From assembly GCA_045585835.1 (NCBI GenBank), contig JAZMZG010000012.1, positions 101,150 to 165,149 of the forward strand: a stretch of 64,000 nt of DNA, read 5' to 3'. Both the position numbers and the translations under genes were made by a program. The notes beneath the pieces are model-generated. The model saw nothing but the letters and a program-made list of their open reading frames with translations. It did not search any database and had not been told where the DNA came from. The stretch is from CALCTE01 sp045585835 (lineage in GTDB: Bacteria > Bacillota > Clostridia > Oscillospirales > CAG-272). Below, piece by piece: positions 33,947 through 42,762 of this stretch (the stretch's first letter is position 1; every line of letters begins with the position of its first letter).

Positions 33947-35246
33947 ATATAACAACATTAAGTATGATAAGTGCGGCGGCTAAAGAAGGCACGGAAACCG
34001 TACCCACATATTTTACAAAATCAAAATAGCCGAACCTAACGCCTCTGTTTTTAAGTATCATTGTCCACATTATACCTGCAAGAGCGCCTATGGGAGTAAA
34101 GAGTGCTCCGAGATTGGAGCCTATTATCGATGCGTAGAGTGCATGGAGCTGTTGCAAAGTCGGCGCAGATTCAATAATTGAAGAAAACAGAACGCTCATC
34201 GGGATATTATTTATCGCATTAGATGCCAAAAATGAGCTTATACCGTAGCCGAGGGTTGCATTTACACCGGATAAGGCAGAGCTTATTTCTTGCACTACAC
34301 CGTGGCGTGTTAGGGAAAGTATAAGAATAAACATTGATATAATAAACGGAACGAGTTGCCAAGGTGCGCGTCTTACGCATAGCGCAAGCTCAACGGGAGG
34401 TCTTCTTTTAACAGCGCATATTGTACCCACCGAAGCAAATAGGCAAATTGCGCATACAAATGATATTATCCACATCGGAGCGCCTATGTATGAGCCTACC
34501 GCCAAAGCGACCGTGCAGACCGAAAGATGTATAAGACCGATGGCGAGCATAGATTTATCCTTTATCTTCACCTTGATAACCTCGGGTGTCATCGGCTCCG
34601 ATAGACGTTTTCTGAAGATTAGCCAAAGTGCCGATAAGGATATGAGTCCTCCCGCGACCGTCGGCAAAAGCATCACGTTGAAATATGCTATAAAGTCAAT
34701 ACCGTATGAACTTGCAAGATAAATGTTTGTGGGGTTTCCTATAATGAACATCATACTCCAAGAGTTTGCCGCTACGAACTGCGCTACGAGATAGGGAATA
34801 GGGCTTATTTTAGCATTCTTTGCAAAGTAGCAAATAAACGGAGTAAAGGTCAAGATGATTATATCGTTTGATGTGAAGACCGTGAGTACGGAAACTGTTA
34901 TATATAGCAGGAAAAACAGCCTGCTCTGACTTTTTCCCGCCATAGCGAGGGCTTTGTTTGCAAGATATGCAAAAAAGCCGAGCTCGTCAAGGAAAACCGA
35001 TAAAACGGTCATTGAAATGAAAAGAATAAGTATCTTTATCGGATTTACCGCAGTATCGGCAAAAAGCGCTTCCTTTATATCGACAAGATTTATCTTGCCC
35101 AGAAGAATGAGCACGATTGCGCCTAAAAGCGTGACTATCCAATACGTATCAAGAACAAATCTTGCGAGCTTGATTTTAGGAAAAAACAGTACGCTTAATA
35201 TCATAAGCGCACAGGTTATTATGCAAACGATAAGAGAAGTTACCAT
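33945..35246 (-). CDS. ArsB/NhaD/SLC13-superfamily ion transporter
   Basis: A 433-residue polytopic protein with about eleven hydrophobic helices. FTSNDIIILTFTPFI and IGNPTNIYLA are the paired hairpin motifs of the ArsB/CitMHS ion transporter superfamily, repeated in inverted form near the C-terminus as SNAINNIPMSVLF. Substrate could be arsenite, a dicarboxylate or Na+/H+; no ars genes are near, so arsenic is not favoured. It is a single gene, convergent with the AraC-family gene. Confidence 0.85.
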   Translation of the reverse strand: MVTSLIVCIITCALMILSVLFFPKIKLARFVLDTYWIVTLLGAIVLILLGKINLVDIKEALFADTAVNPIKILILFISMTVLSVFLDELGFFAYLANKALAMAGKSQSRLFFLLYITVSVLTVFTSNDIIILTFTPFICYFAKNAKISPIPYLVAQFVAANSWSMMFIIGNPTNIYLASSYGIDFIAYFNVMLLPTVAGGLISLSALWLIFRKRLSEPMTPEVIKVKIKDKSMLAIGLIHLSVCTVALAVGSYIGAPMWIISFVCAICLFASVGTICAVKRRPPVELALCVRRAPWQLVPFIISMFILILSLTRHGVVQEISSALSGVNATLGYGISSFLASNAINNIPMSVLFSSIIESAPTLQQLHALYASIIGSNLGALFTPIGALAGIMWTMILKNRGVRFGYFDFVKYVGTVSVPSLAAALIILNVVI

Positions 35247-35385
35247 AAAAGCCCTCTTTTCTTTTTCTTACGAGAAGTTATTTTACAACAAATATAAAAT
35301 TTGTCAATATTAACTTTTAGCAAATAAAAAACTATGGCAAAATTTGGGTAATTTTGTCGTCACTATAGCACTTTGGGAAAATTTA

Positions 35386-35394
35386 TGATATAAT
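35386..35394 (+). promoter_or_regulatory. Extended -10 promoter of pgsA
   Basis: TGATATAAT has the extended -10 TG; no good -35 is seen at the usual distance. Confidence 0.45.
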
Positions 35395-35421
35395 GATTTT
35401 GTAACAAAGAGGTGATACATA

Positions 35422-36003
35422 TTGAGAAGCGCAAAAAGAATTAGTGCGGCAGATATTTTGACCGTGCCGAATATTTTGTCTTTCGTAAGACTTGCGATGA
35501 TACCGTTTATCGTATGGCTTTACTGCGTAAAAGAAAACGCAGTTTTGACAGCCGTGCTTCTTATTGCTTCGGGCATAACCGATATCGTCGACGGTTTTAT
35601 CGCAAGACATTTCAATATGATAAGCGAGGTGGGAAAGGCGCTTGATCCCGTGGCAGATAAGTGTACACAGCTTGCAACTTTACTCTGCCTTGTTACAAAG
35701 TATAAGAAAATGATATTTCCCTTTGTACTCTTGTTTCTCAAAGAACTTGTCAACGGTACGGTGAATTTGATAGCCGCAAGAAAAAATAAAAAGGTCGAAG
35801 GCGCTCGTTGGCATGGGAAGGTATCGACAGTATTGCTTTATTCGATGCTCGTAGCACATGTGCTTTGGATTGATATCCCCGCACACTTTTCAAATATATT
35901 TATAGGTATATGTATCATAATGATGTGCGTTTCTTTCACCCTGTATCTCTTGAGCGGATTAAAGAGTATATTTAAAACGAAGAATAACGCCGAAACGGCA
36001 TGA
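35422..36003 (+). CDS. pgsA: CDP-alcohol phosphatidyltransferase (PgsA-like)
   Basis: Transfers a phosphatidyl group from CDP-diacylglycerol, most likely to glycerol 3-phosphate for phosphatidylglycerol. The 193 residues have the full catalytic motif DG-x2-AR-x8-G-x3-D-x3-D, seen as DGFIAR...GKALDPVAD, and about five membrane segments. Start is TTG 35422, with AGAGGTG 7 nt upstream and no ATG before the first conserved helix. Polar acceptor specificity is by family likeness. It is a single gene. Confidence 0.88.
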   Translation: MRSAKRISAADILTVPNILSFVRLAMIPFIVWLYCVKENAVLTAVLLIASGITDIVDGFIARHFNMISEVGKALDPVADKCTQLATLLCLVTKYKKMIFPFVLLFLKELVNGTVNLIAARKNKKVEGARWHGKVSTVLLYSMLVAHVLWIDIPAHFSNIFIGICIIMMCVSFTLYLLSGLKSIFKTKNNAETA

Positions 36004-36034
36004 AAATATCCTCGCTTTTTGAGCGAGGATATTT
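36003..36034. terminator. Bidirectional terminator
   Basis: AAATATCCTCGCT-TTTTG-AGCGAGGATATTT between pgsA and the convergent RNHCP gene. Confidence 0.85.
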
Positions 36035-36038
36035 AAAT

Positions 36039-36368
36039 TTATCCGTTATTTACCGTGAGCTTTATTAGAAGCTCCATACTGTCGGGCTGCACTTTAGCTT
36101 CTGCGACAGCTTTGTTTCTGCGAATAGCGCCGCACTTCTTGCATCTGTGCGTTATGATAAAACCCCTCTTTGCGTCGGGTGTTGCAAAAATAGGCTCCAT
36201 ATCGCCGCCGCAGTTTGCTGCTCTGTCGCCGGGGTTCACGTCAAGATGCTTTGAATGCAGACAAAAAGGACAGTGATTTCTTGATGTTTGCATAAGCGGC
36301 AGAACCTCTTTCCCGCAGTATTCACATATAAATCCGCTGTCGTTTTTGGTAAATCTTTTGTTTTCCAT
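36039..36368 (-). CDS. RNHCP-domain protein
   Basis: A 109-residue protein named after its conserved SRNHCPFC motif. Three cysteine pairs are visible: CEYCG, CPFC with CGGDMEP, and CKKCG, so a zinc-ribbon-like fold is expected. The family is widespread in Firmicutes and Actinobacteria with no established function; nucleic-acid binding is a guess. AAAGGTGA precedes the ATG. It follows a 59-residue membrane protein gene by 11 bp, so the two form a unit. Confidence 0.85.
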   Translation of the reverse strand: MENKRFTKNDSGFICEYCGKEVLPLMQTSRNHCPFCLHSKHLDVNPGDRAANCGGDMEPIFATPDAKRGFIITHRCKKCGAIRRNKAVAEAKVQPDSMELLIKLTVNNG

Positions 36369-36379
36369 AACTCACCTTT

Positions 36380-36559
36380 CTAAAAGCCTGCGAAGAAGCA
36401 GAGCGTTGTCATAAGCATACTTGCAATAAATCCGATACCGGCTGCGTTTGAATATTTGCCAATGTGTTTGTTTTTACCTTTTTTTATATCCGAAACAATG
36501 GATAAAGTAAGTCCCGTAACAGCAAGAATGATGCTGAGATCGCAGAATATATAAAACAT
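36380..36559 (-). CDS. Small membrane protein (59 aa)
   Basis: A short frame from ATG 36559 with a GGAGG ribosome site 8 nt upstream. It encodes two hydrophobic helices (about 3-22 and 40-58) joined by a basic loop (SDIKKGKNKHIGKY). I do not recognise the family. It is co-transcribed with the RNHCP gene 11 bp downstream. Confidence 0.65.
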   Translation of the reverse strand: MFYIFCDLSIILAVTGLTLSIVSDIKKGKNKHIGKYSNAAGIGFIASMLMTTLCFFAGF

Positions 36560-36633
36560 AATAACACCTCCGTTGTTATCTTACAGTCATATTATATCAA
36601 AATGACTGTCCGATAAAACGGACTTTATATGTC

Positions 36634-38358
36634 TTATTCTCCCAAAAGCTCGCAAAGTGCTTTTTTGTAAAGCGGGAACTTTTCTTCGATTTCGCTTTCG
36701 CTCGATGCTCTCATTTTTATATAGAGCTTGATTTTCGGCTCTGTGCCGCTCGGACGGATTATCAGAGCGCTCTTATCCGCAAGCTCATAATAAAGCACGT
36801 CGGATTTTGAAAGTCCGGTAGGCGTCACTTCACCGCTTGCAAAATCGGTGATTTTACCAAGCTTGTAGTCGCGAATCCTCAAAACCTGAGTGCCGCCCAT
36901 AAATCTTGGGAGAGCATTTCTTGCATCGTCCATTTTTCTAGCCATTATAGCAAGAAAATCGGGGCTCTTTACAGAGAGCGTTTCCGTAAATTCTTTATAT
37001 ATACCGTATTCGTCGAATATATCTTTTAATACGTCGTACAGTGTTTTGCCTTTTTTGTGGAAGTATGCCGCCGCCTCAACGATAAGCATAGATGCGACTA
37101 CAGCATCCTTATCTCTTGCATGAAGACCCGAAAGATAACCGTAGCTTTCTTCAAATCCGAGAAGGAAGTTTGTGTTACCTTTAGCCTTTTTTAAATTTAT
37201 CTGTTCGCCGATATATTTGAAGCCTGTGAATACGTTTATGACCTCAACGCCGTTTTTCTTGCATATTTCATCTGCAAGGTCTGTGGAAACTATAGTCTTT
37301 ACTGCGTATGAGTTTTCCGCAAGCGTTCCCATTTCCTTTTTTACGGAGACTGTATAATAAAGGAGGATCGCACCGACTTGGTTTCCCGTTATACGCTTTA
37401 TCTGTCCGTCTTTGCCTCTTACTAAAATGCCCATTCTGTCGGCATCGGGATCTGTGCCGATGATGAGGTTGGAGTCTACTTTTTCCGCAAGCTTTATAGC
37501 GTCGGTAAAGGATTCTGTAAACTCGGGGTTGGGAAGCTTCGTGGTGGGGAAGGAGCCGTCGAGCGTCATTTGAGATGTAACAAGATGCAGATGCTTTATA
37601 CCGCTTCTTTTCAGTATTTCGGGCACAAGCAGATGTCCCGTACCGTGCAAGGGTGTGTAAACGACCTTTAGGCTATCGGCGCATTCCTCTACAACGTTGG
37701 GGCAGATCCTTGCTTTAAGGAGCATATCCAGATACGCTTCATCGGTTTCGCGGCCGATCAGCTTTATCTTGCCGTTTCTTACGCATTCGTCGAAGGGGAG
37801 TTTTTTCACTCCCGTAAAAATATCCGTCTTTGCACGCAAAGCCGAAATTTTATCTGCGGCTTCGGGGTTGAGCTGTGCTCCGTCGGGTCCAAAGACCTTA
37901 TATCCGTTATACATATTCGGGTTATGCGATGCGGTGACGTTTATACCTGCGGCACAACCAAGATGCAATATTGCAAAAGAAAGTTCGGGAGTAGGGCGAG
38001 GGCCGTCAAACAAATATACTTTTACGCCGTTTGCCGCAAGTATCGAAGCCGAGAGCTTTGCGAAGGTGTCGGAGTTAAGACGTGTATCGTACGTTATAAC
38101 TACACCCTCATCTTTTTTGGTATCGTCAATGCTTTCGGCGAGAGCTTGCGAGCATTGTCCGACTGTGTAGTTATTCATACACGCAATTCCCGCTTTCATA
38201 AGGCCCCTCAGTCCTGCCGTGCCGAATTCAAGCGGAGCCCAAAATCTTGACTTTATCTCTTCATTGTCATTTTCTATTGATAAAAGTTCTTGTTTTGTGT
38301 CTTTGTCGATATCGGGAGAGGAAAGCCATTGTTTATATAGCTTTTTATAGTCGTTCAT
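36634..38358 (-). CDS. pgcA: Phosphoglucomutase/phosphomannomutase (PgcA type)
   Basis: Interconverts hexose 1- and 6-phosphates for wall and exopolysaccharide precursors. The 574 residues have the phosphoserine loop TASHNPNMYNG, the metal loop GTDPDADRMG, the sugar loop GFEESYGY and the phosphate-binding C-terminal RPSGTEPKIKLY. The length fits the PgcA/PgmB2 group rather than GlmM (about 450). GGAGG precedes ATG, with a TTGATT-N17-TATCAT promoter upstream. Confidence 0.94.
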   Translation of the reverse strand: MNDYKKLYKQWLSSPDIDKDTKQELLSIENDNEEIKSRFWAPLEFGTAGLRGLMKAGIACMNNYTVGQCSQALAESIDDTKKDEGVVITYDTRLNSDTFAKLSASILAANGVKVYLFDGPRPTPELSFAILHLGCAAGINVTASHNPNMYNGYKVFGPDGAQLNPEAADKISALRAKTDIFTGVKKLPFDECVRNGKIKLIGRETDEAYLDMLLKARICPNVVEECADSLKVVYTPLHGTGHLLVPEILKRSGIKHLHLVTSQMTLDGSFPTTKLPNPEFTESFTDAIKLAEKVDSNLIIGTDPDADRMGILVRGKDGQIKRITGNQVGAILLYYTVSVKKEMGTLAENSYAVKTIVSTDLADEICKKNGVEVINVFTGFKYIGEQINLKKAKGNTNFLLGFEESYGYLSGLHARDKDAVVASMLIVEAAAYFHKKGKTLYDVLKDIFDEYGIYKEFTETLSVKSPDFLAIMARKMDDARNALPRFMGGTQVLRIRDYKLGKITDFASGEVTPTGLSKSDVLYYELADKSALIIRPSGTEPKIKLYIKMRASSESEIEEKFPLYKKALCELLGE

Positions 38359-38386
38359 TACAGACCTCCGTGTGTGTTATAAAAGT

Positions 38387-38415
38387 ATGATATCACATTT
38401 TGCAGGTAAAATCAA
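38387..38415 (-). promoter_or_regulatory. Promoter of pgcA
   Basis: Minus strand: TTGATT (38410-38415), 17-bp spacer, TATCAT (38387-38392). Confidence 0.6.
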
Positions 38416-38505
38416 TTCTATTTTCATTATCTTGCGCATTATAACATATTTATATAATTTGTAAAAAAATCTTCCTGTTTTTTCAAAAAATCAAGACTAA
38501 AACCC

Positions 38506-38534
38506 TTGACAATACTTAAATTTGAGTGTATAAT
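38506..38534 (+). promoter_or_regulatory. Promoter of DUF177-rpmF
   Basis: TTGACA (38506-38511), 17-bp spacer, TATAAT (38529-38534). The -35 TTG is in frame with the gene but is not its start. Confidence 0.85.
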
Positions 38535-38580
38535 ACTGCCGTTACATTATGCAGCACGCTCGGGAGGTGTAAAGGGGCTT

Positions 38581-39078
38581 ATGACAGTTGATTTTTTACC
38601 CCTGCTTTCCGAAGAGAAAAAGGAGATATTCTTTGACTATACGTCGGCAGATATTGCGGAAGACTCAGGAGTTTTCCAAAGCGGTGAAGCTCGCGTGTGG
38701 GGCAAGGCTCACAACCACGGCGGATATATCCGTTTGGAGCTTTTTGCAGATATCCCTTACGTTACTCAGTGTGCCCGCTGTGCAAAAGAGCTTTCCCGAA
38801 ATGCAAATATCCGTTATGAAACGGGTGTTACCGCAGAAGAAATCAGCGATGACAACCTTGATTACGAGGTTCTTTGCGATGGGAAACTCGACGTCGATGA
38901 TATTGTAAGACGATCCTTTATCCTCGAACTTCCTATGACCGAACTATGCTCCGAGAACTGCCTCGGGCTGTGCTCCAAATGCGGTAAGGATTTAAACGAA
39001 GGACCTTGTGAATGTAAAGCTCAAGTGGATCCGAGACTACAGAAGATCATTGACGCAATTAACAAAAGTAAAAAATAA
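38581..39078 (+). CDS. DUF177 (YceD) family protein
   Basis: A 165-residue protein of the DUF177/YceD family, which sits before rpmF in most bacteria and is linked to 23S rRNA handling in plants and bacteria. Two cysteine pairs are visible: CARC in the middle and a C-terminal group CSENCLGLCSKCG followed by CECK. ATG 38581 is the first start after the promoter; GGAGG at 38563-38567 and AAGGGG nearer the codon serve it. The upstream in-frame TTG belongs to the -35 box. Confidence 0.9.
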   Translation: MTVDFLPLLSEEKKEIFFDYTSADIAEDSGVFQSGEARVWGKAHNHGGYIRLELFADIPYVTQCARCAKELSRNANIRYETGVTAEEISDDNLDYEVLCDGKLDVDDIVRRSFILELPMTELCSENCLGLCSKCGKDLNEGPCECKAQVDPRLQKIIDAINKSKK

Positions 39079-39123
39079 TTATAAGCCTTTATGGCGGTAT
39101 ATTGAAAGTTGAGGTGTCATCAA

Positions 39124-39300
39124 ATGGCAGTACCGAAGAGTAAAGTATCCAAAGCAAGAAGAGATAAGAGACGCTCAAGCGTTTGGAAGATGGACGCTCC
39201 TGCGCTCGTAAAGTGCCCCAAGTGCAATGAATACACGCTTTCGCACAGGGTATGCAAAAACTGCGGTAGCTACGACGGAAAAGAAGTTATCGTCGACTAA
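39124..39300 (+). CDS. rpmF: 50S ribosomal protein L32
   Basis: L32, 58 residues starting MAVPKSKVSKARRDKRR, with a zinc ribbon CPKC...CKNCG. The four cysteines mark the zinc-binding form rather than the zinc-free paralog. GAGGTG lies 7 nt before ATG 39124; an in-frame TTG upstream would place this site inside the gene. It ends the DUF177-rpmF operon at a terminator. Confidence 0.97.
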   Translation: MAVPKSKVSKARRDKRRSSVWKMDAPALVKCPKCNEYTLSHRVCKNCGSYDGKEVIVD

Positions 39301-39313
39301 TCCATATCTTCAG

Positions 39314-39344
39314 TGGGAAGGGCAATGCTCTTCCCATATTTTTT
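39314..39344 (+). terminator. Terminator of rpmF
   Basis: TGGGAAG pairs with CTTCCCA across a short loop and is followed by TATTTTTT. Confidence 0.85.
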
Positions 39345-39415
39345 AGTCAGGGGGTGTTTTTACGGTTACCGTCAAAAGTGTTGTATCGGGTTCGCCGGCT
39401 CAAAAATGCGGACTT

Positions 39416-40663
39416 ATGCCCGAGGATATTATTATTTCCATCGACGGAAATAATATTTGCGACGTTATCGACTATGATTTTTATACGTCGGAAAAAAGCT
39501 TTTGCGTCCTTGTACACAGAGGTCCCGAGCTTTTTACGTTTAAGGTCAAAAAAGACGAATACGAGCCTTTCGGATGTGAATTTGACAGCTATCTTATGGA
39601 TAAAAAGCAAAGCTGTAAAAACAAATGTGCCTTCTGCTTTATCGACCAAAATCCAAAGGGAATGCGTGAGAGTATCTATTTTAAGGACGATGATTCTCGT
39701 ATGTCGTTTTTGGCGGGTAACTATATCACCCTTACCAATTTAAGCGACAAGGACGTCGAGAGAATTATTAAAATGCATATCTCTCCGATAAATATTTCCG
39801 TACATACGACAAATCCCGAGCTTCGAGTGAAGCTTATGAACAATAAAAATGCGGGTAAGAGCCTTTCGTATATTGAGGCATTTGCCGAAAACGGAATATG
39901 GATGAATGCGCAGATAGTTTTGTGCCCCGAGCTTAATGACGGCAAAGAGCTTGAAAGAAGCCTTACAGACCTTGAAAAATATATCCCCGCACTTCAAAGC
40001 ATAGCGATAGTTCCGGTTGGACTTACAAAGCACAGAGCAGGTCTTTTCCCGCTTCGCACCTTTACCAAAGAAGAGGCAAGGGAGGTCATAGCTACAGCCT
40101 CCCGCTTCGGCGATGACTTTCTTGAGAAATACGGTGAACGCATTTGCTACTGTGCCGACGAGCTGTATTTAAAGGCACAGCTTCCCATTCCCGAGGACAG
40201 CTTCTACGGCGACTATCCGCAATTTGATAACGGCGTAGGACTTATTCGTTCATTTATCTGCGACATTGATTATTGCCTTGAAGACGAGCAAATAACACAA
40301 ACGCCCAAGTCTTTTTCAGTAGCGACGGGATATGCTGCATATCCGACTTTAAACGAATCGGCAGAGAGGATATGCAAAAGGTATTTCGGCGGCGACAGGA
40401 GCTTTGTAAATATTTACAAAATAAGAAATGAATTTTTCGGCGAAAGCGTAGATGTTGCGGGTCTTGTAACGGGAGGCGACCTCATAAAAGAGCTTGAGGG
40501 CAAAAATCTCGGTGAAAGACTTTATATCCCTAAAGTAATGCTTCGCTATGAAATGGATAAATTTCTTGATGACGTAAGTCTTGAAGAGGTATCAAAAAAA
40601 TTAAACGTAGAGGTTGTACCGCTTGATTCGGACGGCGCCTCGTTTTTTAAATTATTTCAGTAA
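39416..40663 (+). CDS. DUF512 iron-sulfur protein with N-terminal PDZ
   Basis: A radical-SAM-like protein of the DUF512 family: CKNKCAFCFIDQNPKGMRES is the cluster motif (CxxxCxFC), with FLAGNYITLTNL following. A PDZ-like domain opens the protein. The usual ATG start is 39416, but in-frame sequence from 39347 already encodes recognisable PDZ residues (TVKSVVSGSPAQKCGL) with no ATG, GTG or TTG; ACG 39362 has AGGGGGTG 5 nt upstream. The real start may therefore be non-standard or the T-run at 39357-39361 may hide a frameshift. It heads the der-plsY-rimO unit. Confidence 0.85.
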   Translation: MPEDIIISIDGNNICDVIDYDFYTSEKSFCVLVHRGPELFTFKVKKDEYEPFGCEFDSYLMDKKQSCKNKCAFCFIDQNPKGMRESIYFKDDDSRMSFLAGNYITLTNLSDKDVERIIKMHISPINISVHTTNPELRVKLMNNKNAGKSLSYIEAFAENGIWMNAQIVLCPELNDGKELERSLTDLEKYIPALQSIAIVPVGLTKHRAGLFPLRTFTKEEAREVIATASRFGDDFLEKYGERICYCADELYLKAQLPIPEDSFYGDYPQFDNGVGLIRSFICDIDYCLEDEQITQTPKSFSVATGYAAYPTLNESAERICKRYFGGDRSFVNIYKIRNEFFGESVDVAGLVTGGDLIKELEGKNLGERLYIPKVMLRYEMDKFLDDVSLEEVSKKLNVEVVPLDSDGASFFKLFQ

Positions 40664-40681
40664 ATAAGAGGGGGTTCGGAA

Positions 40682-42019
40682 ATGTCAAAACCCATAGTAG
40701 CTATAGTCGGACGTCCCAACGTCGGCAAAAGCACTCTTTTCAATAAGCTGTCGGGCGAGAGGGTATCTATAGTTGAGGATACGCCCGGCGTAACACGTGA
40801 CAGACTGTATCACGATACGGAATGGAATGGCAGAAAATTTGTTATAATCGACACGGGCGGAATTGAGCCTGCGTCGGGTGATATCATACTTTCGCATATG
40901 AGAATGCAGGCAAACCTTGCAATAGAAAGCGCAGACGTTATCGTTTTTATGACCGACGTCAGAACGGGCGTTACCGCAGACGATAAGGATATAGCGACGA
41001 TGCTTCGCAAAAGCGGCAAGCCTTGCGTTATATGCGTAAATAAAGTGGACAAGGTCGGCAATATGCCTTCCGAGTTTTATGAGTTTTACGAGCTTGCGAT
41101 GGACGACGTAATTGCTGTATCTTCGCTTCACGGAACGGGTACAGGAGACCTTCTTGACAGAGTCACCGAGCTTTTACCGCCCTATCAAGAGGGTGAGGAT
41201 GACGAAAACGGAATAAAGGTTGCCGTTATCGGTAAGCCCAACGCGGGAAAAAGCTCGCTTATCAACTGCCTTCTCGGCGAAAACAGAGTTATCGTATCTG
41301 ATATTGCGGGTACGACCAGAGATGCCATAGATACGTTTGTCACCAACGAATACGGTGACTTCACTTTTATTGATACGGCAGGTATCAGAAGAAAGAGCAA
41401 GGTTGATAACGCCATAGAAAAATACAGCGTTTTGAGAGCGCATATGGCTGTCGAACGTGCCGACGTTTGCCTTATAATGATAGATGCAAACGAGGGACTG
41501 ACAGACCAAGATGAGCATATCGCGGGAATTGCGCACGAAGCAGGCAAAGCGTCTATCGTATGCGTGAACAAATGGGATAGCCTTGAGAAAGATACGAATA
41601 CGGTTAATCGCTTTAAGGAGCAAATATATAACGGACTTTCGTATATGACCTATGCGCCCATAGCCTTCATTTCCGCCAAAACGGGTCAGAGGGTCAATAC
41701 GCTTTACGAGAAGATAGTCGAGGTGAATGCAAGTAACTCAACGAGAGTTACGACGGGAATGTTAAACGACGTTTTAAATGAAGCCGTCACACGTGTGCAG
41801 CCTCCCACAGACAAGGGAAGAAGGCTTAAAATTTACTATATGACACAGGTGAGCATAAAGCCTCCAACATTCGTAATATTCTGCAACGATGCAGAGCTTT
41901 TTCACTATTCATATCAAAGATATATCGAAAATCAGCTTCGCTCGGTATTTGGCTTTGACGGCACACCGATAAGGCTTATAATCCGTGAAAGAAACGACGG
42001 TACGAGCGATACAAAGTGA
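40682..42019 (+). CDS. der: Ribosome-associated GTPase Der (EngA)
   Basis: Der has two tandem G domains and a KH-like C-terminus and is needed for 50S assembly. First domain: GRPNVGKST, DTGG, NKVDK. Second: GKPNAGKSS, DTAGIRRKSK, NKWDS. The C-terminal KH domain ends RLIIRERND. 445 residues is the family length. AGGGGG precedes ATG 40682, 18 bp after the DUF512 gene. Confidence 0.98.
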   Translation: MSKPIVAIVGRPNVGKSTLFNKLSGERVSIVEDTPGVTRDRLYHDTEWNGRKFVIIDTGGIEPASGDIILSHMRMQANLAIESADVIVFMTDVRTGVTADDKDIATMLRKSGKPCVICVNKVDKVGNMPSEFYEFYELAMDDVIAVSSLHGTGTGDLLDRVTELLPPYQEGEDDENGIKVAVIGKPNAGKSSLINCLLGENRVIVSDIAGTTRDAIDTFVTNEYGDFTFIDTAGIRRKSKVDNAIEKYSVLRAHMAVERADVCLIMIDANEGLTDQDEHIAGIAHEAGKASIVCVNKWDSLEKDTNTVNRFKEQIYNGLSYMTYAPIAFISAKTGQRVNTLYEKIVEVNASNSTRVTTGMLNDVLNEAVTRVQPPTDKGRRLKIYYMTQVSIKPPTFVIFCNDAELFHYSYQRYIENQLRSVFGFDGTPIRLIIRERNDGTSDTK

Positions 42020-42036
42020 CAAGAGGTGTAATTTAA

Positions 42037-42762
42037 ATGGGACTTGGACTTTTTGAGTTTCTCGGCGCAGGTATACTTGTCGAAAAATATTCGACAGATT
42101 CCAATTTTGGGTATTATTTGCTTATTGCTACGATAGGTGTTGCTCTTTTCAGCTATTTTGTCGGAAGCTTAAACGGTGCAAAAATAGTGTCAAAGCTCGT
42201 TTACAAGGACGATGTGAGCTTGCACGGAAGCAAAAATGCGGGAATGACCAATATGGCAAGAGTATACGGCAAAAAAGGAGCCGTTTTGACTACGCTTATA
42301 GATATGCTCAAAACGGTTTTATGCGTATTTGTCGGATGCTTTCTCGGCAACATTTCGTTTTTGCCGTATATTGCGGGACTTTTTTGTATGATAGGACACT
42401 CTTTTCCAATATACTTTAAGTTTAAGGGTGGCAAGGGAATCCTCGTAGGTGCTTCGGTTATGCTTTGTACGTCTATACCGACATTTCTTATTTCGCTTTT
42501 TGTCTTCGGAGTAATCGTTGCATTTACAAAATACGTTTCACTCGGGTCGATAATGGCTTCTCTTATGTATCCCTTTGTCTTAAACAGAATGAACGCTATA
42601 TTTTACACGATCCCTAATTTTCAGATGGCGGAAATGTTTGCTTTTGTAATGGCTTGTATTACGATTTTCCTTCACAGAGAAAATATAAAGCGACTTGGAA
42701 AAGGCACGGAAAACAAGATAGGGAAGAAGAAAAAGAAGGAGGGTGAACAAAGTGGCAATTAA
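42037..42762 (+). CDS. plsY: Acyl-phosphate:glycerol-3-phosphate acyltransferase PlsY
   Basis: The membrane enzyme that makes lysophosphatidic acid from acyl-phosphate. The 241 residues show the three cytoplasmic motifs: GSLNGAKI, HGSKNAGMTNMAR, GHSFPIYFKFKGGKG. It is longer than typical PlsY (about 200) by N- and C-terminal additions, the latter lysine-rich (KIGKKKKKEGEQ). GAGGTG precedes the ATG, and the end overlaps rimO by 11 bp. Confidence 0.93.
   Translation: MGLGLFEFLGAGILVEKYSTDSNFGYYLLIATIGVALFSYFVGSLNGAKIVSKLVYKDDVSLHGSKNAGMTNMARVYGKKGAVLTTLIDMLKTVLCVFVGCFLGNISFLPYIAGLFCMIGHSFPIYFKFKGGKGILVGASVMLCTSIPTFLISLFVFGVIVAFTKYVSLGSIMASLMYPFVLNRMNAIFYTIPNFQMAEMFAFVMACITIFLHRENIKRLGKGTENKIGKKKKKEGEQSGN

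Noticed and set aside
33945..35246. Arsenite efflux pump as a firm call
   Set aside because: The fold fits the ArsB superfamily, but no arsR, arsC or arsA is nearby and substrate residues cannot be read by eye.
38506..38580. TTG 38506 as start of the DUF177 protein
   Set aside because: It is the -35 TTGACA of the promoter; the -10 lies inside the supposed coding region.
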